From contig JAGKQI010000007.1 of the NCBI GenBank assembly GCA_018806915.1, positions 1 to 64,000 of the forward strand: a DNA stretch of 64,000 nucleotides, read 5' to 3'. The notes under the pieces were generated by a model that did not search any database, was not told the DNA's origin, and was given only the letters and a program-made list of their open reading frames with translations. Positions 1 through 13,531 of this stretch are shown here, piece after piece (within the stretch, counting starts at the first letter, position 1; each line of letters starts with the position of its first letter). The position numbers and the translations under genes are program-made. The DNA comes from Phytophthora colocasiae (Eukaryota > Oomycota > Peronosporomycetes > Peronosporales > Peronosporaceae).

Positions 1-1985
1 TTGAAAAGGCTGCTACGTTAGATCCGTCGCGGGAATCTGCACGTGTCCAAGTACGAGCTTAACGCTGTGCATATGCTCGCTGGGATCTGTATATTACTCT
101 GGAAGAAGTATCGCGAAGCAATTGATGTGATCCACCACCTGCACAGCTCGATATGCCTCCACTCAAGACCCTGACCAGGTGGAAGGCGATCCTGGTGGTT
201 TGCCACTCGATATTGCGGTGAAATACGGTATCTGCCATCTTTTCGAGCGAGATTTTGCTACGGCGGAGTCCATGTTCACACATTTATTCGTTTGTGGACG
301 TGGAAGTCTTTGGTGATTTGTAACTGGATGTGGCTGATGCGTAAGCATTGCGTGCCAGAAGATCAGGACTGAGAGGCTGCAGCCATTTTACAGCAGCTGC
401 TTGGTCGTAAGGAGTTCCCCCCTTGAGCAGATCTGGATTAAATTCGCCGCATGTCATGACCGCCTGGGACTTCTCATGACGTTGCTGTCGAATATTACGA
501 GAAAGCATTAGCACACCAGCGCTCGTCACCTGACCTGACTGTGGATCCAGAGTTAAGACAAGGTGCAGGCCATGCAAGCTATAATGAAGAAAAACAGTCC
601 GTCAGAAGGCATCACAAGCAGCAACTGAGTATCTACCGGAGATGATGTGTCACAATTCGTCTTTATTGGATTAACACTTCTGAGGAAAAACAATGACCAA
701 GATTCTGCCTCAGCACAAGGCGACAGTCAGTCGAAAAGTGGAGACAGTGATAAGATGAGCTGGAAGAGGAAGCAGATGATGAAGAGGATGTACTAAGTCC
801 AAACTCAGGATGGAGATGGCTCACGACCCGTCCTTATCTGTGGATGCTATGGAGAATGGTAATCGTTTAAAATTATTGATTGAATACAACAACGGAAGAA
901 GTTGTCATGAGGCTGAAGTGCTCTGTCAAGTTGGAATCCCAATCATCCTCACTTCTTTCAGCCAGACGTCTCTTTCGGCTATCTGGCCGCGTGAAGAACC
1001 CGCTGGCAGAGCCACAAGACGTCATTTCTGCAGCGACGCACAGTCGATGGGCTTTCAAAGAAGTCACAGCATTCGGTGGATATTACTGATGCAAAAACAA
1101 CGGGAGCCGTTCATGGGCATTGTAATGCGCCGTGGCTCAGTGAGATTGTAATCTCAAAGTATTTTTATGAGCAAACAATACTACAATTTGGTAACTGATA
1201 AGCCCGTAGACGCTGACCGAGCTTAGGCAAGTATGTGGCAGCTATCGATATTTTGACGGATGTGAACACCGCTGATAAAATTTCAAGCCAACGCTTCGCT
1301 TCGAGTTACGCTTCCTGGCACTGGTTATTGCCCTAGAGTTCAATGAGAACCACATGGCACACGAACAGCAAGCGCTTAAATATTTGGAGGACCCAACAAC
1401 CAGCTATTGGAACTTGTTTTCAGGCGTGATAGCTAATACTGGCGTTTTTCGTGGCACCAAAAGTTTCTGGCCAAACGTTGCTGTGTGATGATCCTAAGAG
1501 TTATCCAGCAGATTCTGCCGCCATCACCAGTCTTCTGCCTGGGACATCGCATCGCCGACTGTGGGTAGAGCTGACGCTCGCCCACTGCAAAACACCCGAA
1601 CGATCCGCTCACGCTTTTCTGCATCGGCTTGGCATTCCTCTCGGCTTCCATGCAGCGAACAATTAATGATTAGGCAGTACGACAGGTGGCAAAAGCGTTC
1701 GCGTTCCTGGTGCAGTATGGAACGGTATCGTATTACCGCTCCGAGCAGATATCACGTCGGAAATCCGTCAGACGAAGCCTGGTACAACATTGGTCGAGCC
1801 CACCAGCAACTTCATGGGTACTTTGGCTTTTGACTCCAGTGGTAAAGCGGTGGTACTTCATGACTAAGTGTATTTGTGATTTTTGTTGCAGGGTTTGTTT
1901 CATCTAAGAACTGAATGCATTGAGTTGGAGTGCAGATTCTTCGGAGCAGAATCCCGAAGCACCTTCTGAGTACTTGCTTTGTCGA
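1..1985 (+). pseudogene. TFIIIC TPR subunit (GTF3C3/Tfc4-like) remnant
   Basis: Plus-strand translation in shifting frames reads as the TPR-rich subunit of RNA polymerase III factor TFIIIC, which in intact form helps place TFIIIB at tRNA and 5S genes. TPR-like helices are visible at about 1-560. The C-terminal half is the most diagnostic: 1599-1662 reads like the family block NDPLTLFCIGLAFLSASMQR, 1686-1721 reads VAKAFAFLVQYG, and 1774-1815 reads EAWYNIGRAHQQLH, the order seen at the end of human GTF3C3 and yeast Tfc4. Stops and frame changes occur every 50-150 bp, so it cannot make a full protein. The 5' end lies left of the window. Identification rests on remembered family motifs. The stretch 1985-2420 after it holds nothing I recognise. 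Confidence 0.6.
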
Positions 1986-2429
1986 GAAAACAAAAGAACT
2001 CGGTCACTCATTTGCTGCTAAAAGTACGTTTACTGTATTAGATGGTTGTCTCAACGGTGATGAATCAATCTAAGGATGTCGCTTGTGTAGTGGCGCGAAT
2101 GACTTCGCCAGATACCCTATAGCAAAAGTTATTTAACTGATTGGATAATTCCAGCCGAAGCTTTGAACAGGACTTATCTGGCTGCATATCATAGTATACT
2201 GTCGCCTCAAAGAATGAGGCAAAACGCGCTTCCAAGACCAAGCTAGGCGACGAGATGAACCGATTGAGGCTGGTAGGTGCAACTTGAGTAAAGATGGGTA
2301 ATGCTGTTTTAAGGACTGAATCTTGACATGATAAGAAGGGACTTATCAATAATCGTGCGAAAGTTCTTGCTTTGCAGCAAATTATTTCGTTAGCGCAAGT
2401 TTTTCCAACAATGTTTAAATGTTACTGCC

Positions 2430-4101
2430 TCCAGCAATGCGCAGGCACGAAGTGGAATCCCACAACGAGAGGAGATGAGTCATGATAGCCCACGCCACGG
2501 CGAAGAGGCGATGGCAACGCAGGCCAAAGGATGAACTTACTCTCGTTTCCGTTCTGCTTCATCGCTTGTGCCTCGTGCTTTTGACGCGGTAGCAAGAAAG
2601 CGAAAGCCACCGCAGCGGGATGTTGAACACGTACGCGATGATGCAGGCACACGTGAGGTCCATATGCACGGCGTGGCCTGTCTCTCTTGAGGGCCTTCTG
2701 GCTAATCTGGCTAGCTGCTCGATCGACTTGGCGATCACAGCCGAACGCCAGTGCTGCAGCTGTGATGGAGCCTAAGAACCCCATGGAAGTAGCTTTCACG
2801 CCCGGGCTCAGCAACTTCCACCATAGTGATTGTAGGTGGCGTAGTCGACAAACTCACCCCACAAAGTCATCAAGAAGCGGAACACTGAGCCAGAACCATT
2901 GGCTACGGGAACACCAGATGGTGAAGTAGGTGGGGAAAACGTCGACAAATACTGCGAAGAGTTGAAGAGAAGATGGGGCCAAGTACTGCTAGTTCCGCAT
3001 TGAAGACCCCATTTCTTGATCGAAAAGAGACCAGCCATAACCAAGAACTGGCTGATGCATGCAGCGATGCCATCGTTAAGAGTGGTGTGACTCCTGCGTA
3101 GATGGGACTGAATGTTACTTGACGTAAGCATGGACACTTAGAAGCGAAGATCTTAGTGAAGAAGCGGAAGATGAAGAGACGATAGAACGGTTCCTTCTGG
3201 ATGACCTCGTAGATCTCCTTGTAGAAGGTGCAAATCGACTTGGTCTGCTCCACCTTGCTCTTCAGTGACGCAGAACCAGCAGAACGGGATAAGATGGTAG
3301 CCGCGGCAGTGCAGATCCACATGATGCCGTTGGAACCTGATCGTCCAGGAGAAGGTGCCTCCGTATTCGGTACCGTTGAGAGACACGTTGTAAGGAAAGC
3401 CGTCACAATTGCGAGGGCGTTGCGCACCATGAACACGTTCGTTTGAAGGCGGCCACGGTGTGTTTCAGGCTCACGTTGCGACAGCTCGATGAAGATTCCA
3501 TACGTCGGGCCGTAGGCAATCACAGCACCCAAATTGGCGACCATGAAGAGGAAGATGAACTTGCTGCCGCGGTGTGGGGCGTCGGGATGCACAAGCGCCA
3601 GTTGTTCAGGAGTCGCGTCGGCGAGGTCGATATCTTCCAGCGAGGCGTCCTCGTAGTAGGGATCTCCAAGTGGAACGACTGCCATGATGAAGCAAGCGAT
3701 GAATGCAACGCTCCAGCCGATGATCATGTAATGGGCGACGACGATAGCCAAAGATCGGGTAGATGTCCGAGAATGCCGACAGGAATACGCGAAGGACACG
3801 AGGGATCTTGATTAAAGCCTTCGCCGTTGCGAGACGAGTAATCCGGACATGTACAAGTAATTGTTCATGACGGCGTACAGGATACTCAGACTCATTCCGT
3901 AGACGATGGTGACGCAGCAGAAGCTCACCAAGACACCGATGTTACGGAGTGACCAAATGGAAGGCGCACCACCAGAACGCAGAGCTCCACTCTCGATGTC
4001 ACCATCAATTCCTGTCTGGGAGTTTTGAGATCGAAGTAGCTGTTTAAGGACTTGATCTTGTTGGCGGAAGTTCCCGTTGGAGTTGGAGCTTGGAAGGCCA
4101 T
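2430..4101 (-). pseudogene. Folate-biopterin transporter (FBT/BT1 family) remnant
   Basis: Read on the minus strand from an ATG at 4101, the pieces match the oomycete folate-biopterin transporter family, which are 12-helix major-facilitator-like membrane proteins carrying pterins or folates. Visible blocks in order are the N-terminal APSIWSLRNIGVLVS (about 3970-3920), IYPIFGYRRRP (about 3770-3740, in another frame), YMIIGWSVAFIACFIMAVVP followed by the acidic loop, ELAQREP-like ELSQREPETHRGR (about 3490), IQKEPFYRLFIFRFF (about 3200), KKWGLQ (about 3010) and the tail LLPRQKHEAQ (about 2590). At least five frame changes separate them (near 3960, 3800, 3375, 3150 and 2900). It is broken, and the family assignment is firm. 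Length before decay would be near the usual 500-550 residues. Confidence 0.75.
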
Positions 4102-5239
4102 GGTATGGCAAGTTGGAGGAAAAACCAAGAATGAGATGGTTTGCTTTGGCACTGGGGGGGTCGTGATGGCCACCACCACCGCAAATACAGGGGCGCGGAT
4201 AATAATGATGGGGGCTGGATCATGACACGAGCTGTGATACCAACCCACTCGTTCTACACACGAATGTATCGTTTGCTGTCATCTGGCGTGCCTCAAACGA
4301 ATGACATGTTCGTGGTGCTGCACGCGCTAAGGCGCGGCATCACGCTTAAGCATCAGGCACTGAGACCAACCTATTACTCGAATACGAGGTAAGCCGTACC
4401 AATTGGTTGCAGGTAAGGTCTTTTGTTGGCGCGCGTATTCCTGTTCATCAGCTCGACATTCTAGCCAGTTATTAGCAAAACGTGATCAGAGGCGCAAAAC
4501 GTCGACGGTGGATAGTACATGTATCACGCTGTAGTCTACATGTAGTATCACTACTAGTACACTGTAAGTACTGTACACACACAACGTGCGGCATACTACT
4601 GTATGTCAAATTGACATTGACTTAATCAAGATTTGGTATAGTACACGATTGGTTTCTAAGGAGGATTCATTCATGTCGATTCATTAATGCCTTACATAAA
4701 CTGGTTTTCTTACCTGTAACTGAGACCTGTAGCAACATCGCACATGATAAAGTTATCAGAACGATCACCTCACCGTACCCCATACAATAGGTTGGCTTAA
4801 TGCACGGCCTGGTGGCTGCTCTCACGCTTCCTCAACAATTCGCATTGCCTCTTGCGCTTGCACTTTTGTCACTGTGTGAAGACGAAGCAATTCTCGCCGC
4901 GAGTGGTGGGTGCAACTTGCTGCATTTCATGCTTCTTAGCTGCTGTATATACCCCGTCGCTGGAGGGCACGAGACGATCACGGACTCGGTGATTTTGCGT
5001 ACTTAAGTATTGCGTGAATTGTGAGCGCGTGAAAACTTCATCCACTGGGCGAAGCACTCATTCATGCATCTCGCTTCTTCGAAGTAGTACCAAGATATTC
5101 CACTTACGCATGCATGGGTTTAGTCGCGTATAAGTGACAAATGGTTTGTATCTACGGCACACAGCCAGCAATGGCATTGACCCCTTTAATCTGGAGTCCA
5201 AATACTCAGACCTGATACTCTGAATCAGACTGTATTGTC
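4102..5239. other. No recognisable gene
   Basis: Between the transporter remnant and the lipase remnant I see only short chance open frames, AT-rich stretches around 4500-4650 and no repeat of note. Promoters of both neighbours would have lain here, but no core element is convincing. Confidence 0.5.
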
Positions 5240-8200
5240 GCATCTCTCCATTTTTACGTGAAGAAGCCGAATTTGTCAAGACCAGAGAACGCGCTGTGTC
5301 TTGATGCCGGAGGTGATCGAAAACCAGCGGGCAGTGGTACCCTCATACTGGTGCGTACACGCCGATCTATCTGTGGGAGTGCTGCTCACTCCTCCTTTCA
5401 CATTACAACGCATAGAAATTCTCGTTCTCCATATCACTAACATGTTTTCTTATTTTATCCAAATATCCAGGGCTGGACAGCGCGTTTAAACGCAGAGGAT
5501 CCCCAGCGTGGTGTACAGCTCAGCAAGGAAGCTTGTCCTGAGTACAGACGATCAGAAGGAGTTTGTGTGGACTATCTACAAGGAGTGAACACTACGACAA
5601 AGAGAGGTTGGCTGTACGGGGAGAAATTTAACGACACTTTAGGCCCCATGACACGTCTCCAGTGTCGTCCGCACTCGTGTATGGATGGGAGACAAATCCA
5701 ACGAACAAAACGACGCCAAAATTGCAGCTTCGGGAGGCTGAAGAATGCAGCTTCGGAGGCTGAGGTGTCGAGCCTCCGGAGGTGACAAGAAGCTTACATC
5801 TGAGACGGGGGAAACCAATTCCTGATTTGTAGACGCTCTTCCCACGTACAGCAAGAAGGAACACTGACAGAGAAAGAAACCAAGGAGGGAGATTTATCTA
5901 CGCCATCTGAAGCAAAAATCAACCTCTAAGAGTGACGAGAAAGGAGACCAAATCGCTTTTTCCATCAGCCAAGGATACTGACAAGCGAAGAACACGTGTT
6001 GTTTCGTCTGAGACTATAGATGAAAAAGTCTAAAACGTGGAGAGCCAGCGAGATCTTCAGGGCTTCTTTGGTAGGATTTCACTCTGCAGTGGTGTCATTT
6101 ACCGTCGTCAGCTATTAACTTGGCGGGGTCATCTTCAAAGCAAGCGGTCTATGGCACCTGTCCAGCTCCATCAAGGAGGCGTCATTGTTTGGCCTGGAGA
6201 TGGCCCCAAGCTGCTACTGCGGCTGCAATATCAGTAGAACCACAGATTCCTAAAGTGACGGAAGCAGGGCATACTGAGGAGTTCTCTGAAATGAAGAGAA
6301 TGATGTAGGAAGTTCTGTCCATGTTGTCCAAGCGCTTCCAGATTTGGAGTCCTGTTGAAGAGATCCCTGAAAGTGATTAAAGCGTGTTTGAAGATAATAT
6401 CCCGAAGTATCTGTCACCCCCAGAACTTACCGAGTCAAGCACTGCAAGTGGAAATGCAAACATAGAGTTCGGTATGACCAAGTTCGCGCTTATCAGTGCG
6501 GATACTGCTCCGAATCACTTTGTCGGGATCATTTACCAGAGTCCAAGCGATCATCCGTGCATATGGACACACAACACCTTCGAAGCTATGCAAGAATTGT
6601 CACTAACATTTTGATGGAGAAGATTGACCAGCAGCTTGTGCAGTGGCGCATTGAACGCGCTCAAGGACTACGCTTGGAGACTAAGCTGATCAGTCTACTA
6701 CAACACCGCCACAGACACAACAGTCGATAAGATTATGCACGTGCGGCTGGAGGCACACTTGTAGCAGCGAAGTCCGCACCAATTGGTGCTGCAGCAAAGA
6801 TGGCGGTGGTGAGTGCTGACTTCTCCAGGAAAATATGGTAGAAACTGGCTTGCTTGGCATTTATCCTCCGCAATGAATTCATGCAGTCATTCTCAACGCT
6901 AAAGGGCCTGCTCGGTGACTTAGGACGACCTCGGATTTCGAGATGCACTGCTATTGGGAACGTATTACTTCATGGCAATGAATCGAGGCGATCGTGGTGC
7001 TGCGAGCCTGAAGGGGAAAAGACAAGTCATAATGGATGTGAACCAGTCTCGGATGATTTGCTTAGCGAATATGTGCTGAAATTGTACGCTCCGTTAGCAC
7101 TGCACGGTATCTACGAACTGGACGTCCTGGATATCCAACGTATCAGCAGGTTTGCAAGGATTTTTCCTTATTCTTCGCTCATGTCCAAGACCAGATGTTC
7201 GGCATCCCTCTTTCGCACTGTTGGGCAACAAAAGAGAACAAGACGGCTTTGGTCCTGATTCAGGAGGCTCCAAATCTGTTCAAGATGCACTGGACAGATA
7301 TCCAAGCTTATCCAGAGGAAATCGGGTTGTCTTCTGGCTGGAGCGCCGCAGAGCAGAGGCAATGGTGGATTTGTGGATGCATTTGCACACAACGGCATGC
7401 TGAAAGCTGTCCATGTGGATCAAAGACCGCATTGTCAAGTCGCTTCGTGTACTTCACAACTTGAAGGGTATCACATTTGTGTTCGCTGGCAATACTCCTT
7501 TAGGTGCTGGTTGTGCTTCGCTTGCTACTCTCGGTCATGCTGCAGAAGGAGTTCGAAGATCTCGAATGCTTCGCGTATGCCGTTCCTAAGCTTTATTGTG
7601 AACTTGAGCGTGGCCGAGGTCATGCAACGACTTCGTTCATTCCATTGTGCTTCCGAGATGACGACGCACCTCGAGGCGAAAGCAGCGAATGTCCTCAAAA
7701 CTTGTAGACGAGCTGGGGAAGAATTTCAAAGTTGCTGCTGGCGTGACACGGCGTCGGAGGATTTGGAAGCGTTTAAGGACCGAGCAAAGAAGACGCTGTG
7801 GGCACCAAGGAAACGTGAATGGGCTACAGTAGAAGCAGCGGATCAACGGAAGGGAAAGATAGCGAAGATCGAGATAAAGTGGCGGACAAGAAGAAAACAA
7901 GCTCAGCACAAGAACAAACTCACGTTGGCAGAGAGAAGAAAGCAAGGAAACCAACCAAAGAGGTGAAGGTAGTCTCGTCTTGGACTTCTCACGCTGGCCA
8001 CAAACCTGATCGATCAGCTGGATAAAGTTGGAGATGCAAACAATGATATTGGACAAGGCAGCTTAAACGCTTCCGACGAGGTTCTCTGTAGTGGTAAGTT
8101 GAAAAAGAAGTTGCAGATCTGGCGACGACTCAGTAGAAGATCCCAAGGAGCCTCTACATCCCATGGTAAAGCGACCCCATATTTTTCTTCTACAAGGAGG

Positions 8201-8590
8201 TATTTCTACGAGGCCGTCCACGTCGACCGCAAGTGTGAAGAGCTCTCGCATATTCCAGTGCAGCAGAACATGCTCAGCGACCACTTGGGTCGCAACTATT
8301 TAAGTGCACTTCGTATTGTGCGAGATGCACGCCGCCAGCCCAACACTGCCAGAATGGGCGCCGTTTAGTGCCGAACGACGCGCTAGCATGTGCTGCGATT
8401 CGCCCTTCACGTGCGAACTCAACGTCTTCGAGTGGAAGCCCAGCAGAATCCGCGACCAGCACAACTGCTGACGCGTTGCGCAGTGCTCTCGTGTGCTGAA
8501 GCGTTGGTTCCGGAGAAGTTCAAGTCGATCCCCGAATTCGGCATTAACGTACCAGTCGCGTATGCGATCGTCTGCTACTACGAAGCGTAG
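5240..8590 (+). pseudogene. FYVE zinc finger / class-3 lipase fusion remnant
   Basis: Plus-strand pieces in shifting frames assemble in order into a FYVE-lipase of oomycete type. In intact form the FYVE finger binds phosphatidylinositol 3-phosphate on endosomes and the alpha/beta-hydrolase cuts acylglycerols (sn1-diacylglycerol-lipase-like). The first FYVE finger is at about 6434-6535 (HCKWKCKHRVRYDQ, then YQCGYCSESLC). A lipase-3 core lies at about 7145-7545, including EKTALVLI-type and SVQDALD blocks. A C-terminal lysine-rich stretch follows, then a second finger ending in NVPV and CYYEA with a stop at 8588. The nucleophile elbow at 7475-7530, expected GHSLGAG, reads GNTPLGAG, so the catalytic serine is lost. 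Stops and frame changes are frequent. The N-terminal part (5240-6400) is not assigned to a domain. Confidence 0.65.
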
Positions 8591-9530
8591 ATTGACTCTA
8601 ACCAAGGGAATAAACGCGTTGTAATTATCACTAATTGTAGCAACCTTCGAAGGCTTACTGCCAAATATGACGAGCAATAATCAAACTGAAAGATCACGTA
8701 TGCACTTAGTCCTGAGTAGAAGAGATCACGCAGTAGAGCGCGGTCTTTCGCTGCTTCTTCCGCCCAAAACTTCTGGTCAGCTTTCTCTCTCTTTACGACT
8801 CTGCTCGATCTCGTGAGAGCGTTCATCCGCTCATTTGCCACGAGAAATCCTGCTTAACGCTCCTGACTTTGGCGATCCAGAATATCCGCCACACCATCAT
8901 AAGACTTGCTAACACGTCGACGCTTATCGCCAAGCGCTTTCTCTTTCTTCGTTGGGGTGGAAAGTAGTTCGCCACTTTCTTCCTCCCAAAACGCGCTCGT
9001 AGACTTTCGAGCCGGATTTTTCTTCGACGCTGCACGCTTCTTCACCGCAGTTTCGAACTTTTCATTGTCGCTGTCCTCACTTTCACCATCTTCCTCAGCG
9101 AGGAACTTATCAAGGGCAGAAAACACCTGCTCATCGATAGAGTCGTACTTGGTTACTCTCCGTCAGTCTGCATCAACGTTTTCTGGTCATTTCGTGAGAC
9201 AAAGCAGAATCTAGCCATTTTCTTGCTCTCTGCCCTGGAAGGAGACGATGAAATTGTACGAATCCTTTAGGATGTTCATTTGTCACTGCGGCGGACAGCT
9301 GAAACCGAGCGAGGATTCGATCCACCCGCAAGTTTCTCGAAGTTTCTCGCTGAACGAGTTGGTGGAATTCTTCCAAATTCTTCTTAACTCCCGAGTTCTT
9401 CCACACTCTTTTTTAGTGTCTTGCCATGCCTGGACCAGCCACATTCACTTCTGTCAAACGTCCAGCGCGTGTAGCGTGGCATTCTTCAGAAGAATTTCTC
9501 CTTTAGCTTTTCTTCTCTCATGGCCTAAAA
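8591..9530 (-). pseudogene. Broken lysine/acidic-rich protein, unknown
   Basis: On the minus strand three open pieces follow each other. About 9406-9173 contains KNLEEFHQLVQRETSRNLRV. About 9126-8854 is acidic then basic, beginning FSALDKFLAEEDGESEDSDN and continuing into KKRAASKKNPARKST and KRRRVSKSYDGVADIL. About 8841-8700 contains MNALTRSSRVVKREKADQKFW. They lie in different frames but in plausible order, as a nuclear-type low-complexity C-terminus would look after a few indels. I do not recognise the family. An intact gene with short introns is possible, but I could not place convincing splice sites. Confidence 0.35.
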
Positions 9531-10377
9531 TACCAACTGTGTGAAAGAACTTCTTTTGAAAAAGATTACACGGTGTCGTTCATATTTTATTTACATTTTG
9601 TGTCCACTCATATATTAAAAGCACTTGAAGCATGGGTTCGAGCGGGGTGTATTGCATCGCCGTCTATTACCGCATCGTCCATGGCAATGATGCTGGTGGT
9701 CGGGTATAGTTACCGCTTGGCAGGGCTATCGACGAGCGATGGAGTGACGCTCTGATGCGATTTGACACGAACGATGACTTGGAACGAAGGCGAACACATG
9801 GACTCAAGACAATTTTTGGCGTCGAACGGAACCTCATGTCCGCCGGTGGTTGAAGCGGTGCCGGTAGCACTTCATACAGCATTTATTAAGACCAGCGAGA
9901 GTGAGCCACACAACTGGAGCCAATACTTGAACATGATTTTACCCTGAAAAAGCTCAGAGAAAACCTTATGTAGGACATTAATGGTTCGCGATGCAGAGGC
10001 TGGTTAGGAGAAAGGGATGAACGTGCTAAAGGGAGCCCTCGGTTTGGTACCCGAATATTATGACTGGGTCATGGGGAGGAAACTATCTACCTACGTAGTA
10101 GCAGCGCTGAACTAATTCAAGTCAAGACTGCCGATTTCTTTACAATCCCATGTTTTGCTGCCGATAGCGGTAGATCCTTCATCACCAAGCATCGACTACG
10201 TGACGTGAATGACCGGTTGTTATGATATTGCAGTTCTGCTGTGAAATGAAAATTCTCAGTTACACCATGTGCTTATTCCAACGTTGTATTTGCAGTCTAT
10301 TGGTTGCTAGTTCTTCAAGCGAACCCAGTTCACAGGGTGTTATTAGCGCTGTCCATTGGCCTAAGCTAGTCTTCCAC
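9531..10377. other. No recognisable gene
   Basis: Short open frames exist on both strands, but none shows a domain, a compositional signature or a continuation of the neighbours. It is probably decayed intergenic DNA downstream of the phosphatase remnant. Confidence 0.4.
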
Positions 10378-11578
10378 ACTGATGAACTCATCAAGCACAG
10401 CTTGGTTTGAGCTATTCAGAACTTCCACGAAAGCATCGATCCGGTTCGCTTCCAGCGTCGAAAAGCTCATAGTCCACGTAATACCCGAAACGGCATTCCA
10501 AGTTGCGTTGTTGCTATCCGGGACAGGGTCGAGACCTCCTCAACTGTTCCATAGGCCCCACTTAGAATCGGCACTGGGGCTTGAGGGTTGAAGTGTACGT
10601 CTTGAAATCGCTCAAAACCCCATCCAGCACTGCCGTACTGTTGCGAATAGGCGTTTGCCGTTCGTAGTAATGCTGGTAGCCAGTCAGGACATGACATCTA
10701 CCTTGTACTTGATGAGGGAGATCCTCAAACGCAGCTTGGATGTTACAGCGTTGTGGTCTGTTGGGACCCCATTCGACAACCTGACAGATCATAGAGCGGA
10801 CTGGTGCATTCCGACAATCAACCATCTGGTACATTAGCACGGTTTTGCGTCTCTGCCTTTACTTGAGATCCGGCCTCGACCCACGCCAATTTCGATCTCC
10901 GAAATTTCCATTACGAGGTTGGATCAGCAAACTCATTGCTCGGTTCGCCTTTTATAGTCTGTTTCGGACGATACCGACGTGAAATGAATTCGGCCCGTGC
11001 TCGAACGTGAATACCGAACATATTCAAAGTTCACCCAACCTCACTTCGACGGCATCTTGAACCGAGAGTTGTAGGCCGTGAAGTTACGCAACGCGTTCGA
11101 TCCGTTCGGCCGACGCGGCAACAAGCAGGCGAATGGCACTCGTACTCGTGGTTCCCAACTAAAACCATGCCAACGGTACTGAGCTCACTGATCCGGGAGC
11201 CATGGAGTTCATCCAGTCATTATAAACCTTCTCATAAAGAATCCGTCAACTTGGTCGGCGCATGAGCCACGCGTCGTCCGCGTAGCCAATGTCACCAAGG
11301 TGATAGATGAGATCCACGTTATCCACGCTAGTGTGTTGACGGTAATGCGAGCGTCACGCTGGGGTCTCCAAAAATGTATTGTTATTTAAAAAGGGGTATT
11401 ATTGTAGGGGACAATAAGGAATTAGGAGCAGCCATCTCCGTAATATTTGGCACTTACGCAATTATTGAAAAGGGGGGGTCTCTATCTACTTCTTCCAGAT
11501 TAAGAACTATGGTTTTAGAGATCTACTGCTTCTTCTTCGTTGTCGTCCTCAACTGCGCGTTTCACGGCGTGCGAAATC

Positions 11579-13230
11579 ACTACGTCCGTCACTACGTCCC
11601 AGTTCATCTTCAGGTAAAGTAAGGTCTCGAGCGTCTCATGACTGATGCTTTTCCGAAGATACCCCAGCATGCACTTAATCTTGGAGAAAAAGACGCTCTA
11701 CTTGTACCGAAGTGGCTGGCAGCCACGTGAGATCCGAGTATATTGATGCCTCCTTTACGCGCGCATTGCAGCCTTCGAATGTTGATCGACTCCATCACTT
11801 CTTTTCCTGTACGCCAATGTCGTTTTTGCCCTGATGTCTCCAAGTTGGTTTCCGGTTCTTCTTGGATACGAGCGCCGTTTTTGCTCTTCTTACTGGCAGA
11901 TTTTGGCAGCGCGTGCTGCTACAATTTCTGGGCGGATGAGTCTAGCCAGCGTTGCGGCTTCTTTGGTGGTTAGGACAGAATCCTGATTATTTTGTACCTT
12001 CTGACAGATCTTTCAAAGTCAGCTTGACTGAATGAATGGTGCTTCTTCGGTTGATAGGCGTGTCTTCATCTCTGGAAATCCTCTAACAACAGCTCGTCAA
12101 AAATATCACGTACCAGGCTCAAAGAGATTTTGTCGGTTTGTAGCTTCTGCGTTGTCGAATCTAGTATCTTCACAGGTCTCCCCAAGAGCTGCATGATCCG
12201 GAACGTGTTCCTCTGCCGGATGGCAGAAGTCGACAATGGGTTTGCGCCGATAGTCTGAATCCGGTACGTCCTTGGGAAGATCCCGTTCGACTTGCGTGCT
12301 CGTTGACGAAAGATGTAGATACAGCTGGAGTTCTTCGTACCGACGCAGAAGTCGAAACACCCCACTCCATCGGATTGGGCATGGAGCGGAACAGGCTTGA
12401 GTTTGCAACCGTTCCTTCTCAAAATCGGCTATGCGCTTGACCGTCTTGAGTTTGCGCTGAAGCGTCGCGATTTTTTATTAAAGGCATGGAAGCTTTAATG
12501 TGATGCTTGCACAGCAAGGTTGAATCTGTGTGAAGGCACAACCAATCATGGGAACTCCCGTCCGCTTCGAGATAGCACAGTTAGTGTCTCATGTTGTCAC
12601 AGCCACAACCGCCACTAGATTGCTCAGGTCTAATTTGTAGTGGTCCAGAATCATATCCAAGAACTGAATGGCTGCTCGTCAGCTGACATTGATGTTTCGT
12701 CCACAGCGAAAGTAGAAAGAGCCAAGAAACGAGTCATCGTCTTAGTAGCCACAAATACGGGCCGCCAGTGAATGCTGGAGCAGAGTCCGTCAAACCGTCA
12801 AATATCATAGCACGTATTGCATGACTTTTTGAGCTCTTCTATAATAGCAGGTTCCATTAATTCCACGCAGCTTTTCATCTCGCGCGAGAAGTGTTTTCGA
12901 GTTGATCTTGTTGTACTCTAACCGCTTCTCGGAAACACGTCGTCATCGACCCGACGAAAATGGAAGATCCTTAAGCACCACAAGTTTCATCCAACCATGC
13001 GTGTAGTACAGGAGTCCTTATCGACTTAAACATGTCCATAGTGACGGGGATTCGTTGTCGAACGCAACGCTCCAGCATCGCTTTTCCGCTCACTAGTCTG
13101 GGTGGCGCCGCAGATGCGAGATGAGGTTATGATAGCCGCGACTTTGGTCCTGAAAGATGAAGGTGTTGCATTCGTTGCAGGTTCTTCCTCTCCGCTTGTT
13201 TGGTCTCTCGATACATCAACGAACAGATCT
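11579..13230 (-). pseudogene. hAT-family transposase remnant
   Basis: The N-terminal BED zinc finger is at about 13190-13096 (CNECNTFIFQDQSRGYHNL, then HLRRHP), giving the CxxC...H...H spacing of DNA-binding BED fingers. The C-terminal dimerisation region is at about 11690-11579 (KIKCMLGYLRKSISHETLET then LLYLKMNWDVVTDVV), preceded in another frame by VERLF, the hallmark of hAT transposases. The middle contains a block near 12120 (KLQTDKISLSLVRDIFDELL). Many frameshifts and stops make it non-functional. Confidence 0.6.
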
Positions 13231-13452
13231 CCTTGTTCTAGAGACCAGGGTCTAAGGTAGCCATGGATGACGAGGAATTGAACAAGTTGAGTAGAAGAGT
13301 GTTGGACTCTCCGGATTTCGCAAAATCGGAAATGCCAGCATGAGAGTGGCTGTGGTCCCCGGCACGGTATAACGCCCACCGGGAGAGGTTTCTGAGGACT
13401 GCTTTACTCCTCGACTCTTACCTGGATCTTTATAGTATCTTATAAGTTGGAA

Positions 13453-13531
13453 GTTGACAATAATATTGTCAATTAAAGCGGTACGCGTCCATCAATAAAG
13501 GGATTGAGACGCCTCCAGCCCGTCAATCCCT
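13453..13531. repeat. Palindrome and adjacent inverted repeat
   Basis: A perfect 19-base palindrome (TTGACAATAATATTGTCAA) lies at about 13453-13471. About 25 bases further is an inverted repeat AAGGGATTGA...TCAATCCCTT with a 15-base loop. Both lie at the right-hand boundary zone of the hAT element and may be part of its sub-terminal structure. Confidence 0.5.
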
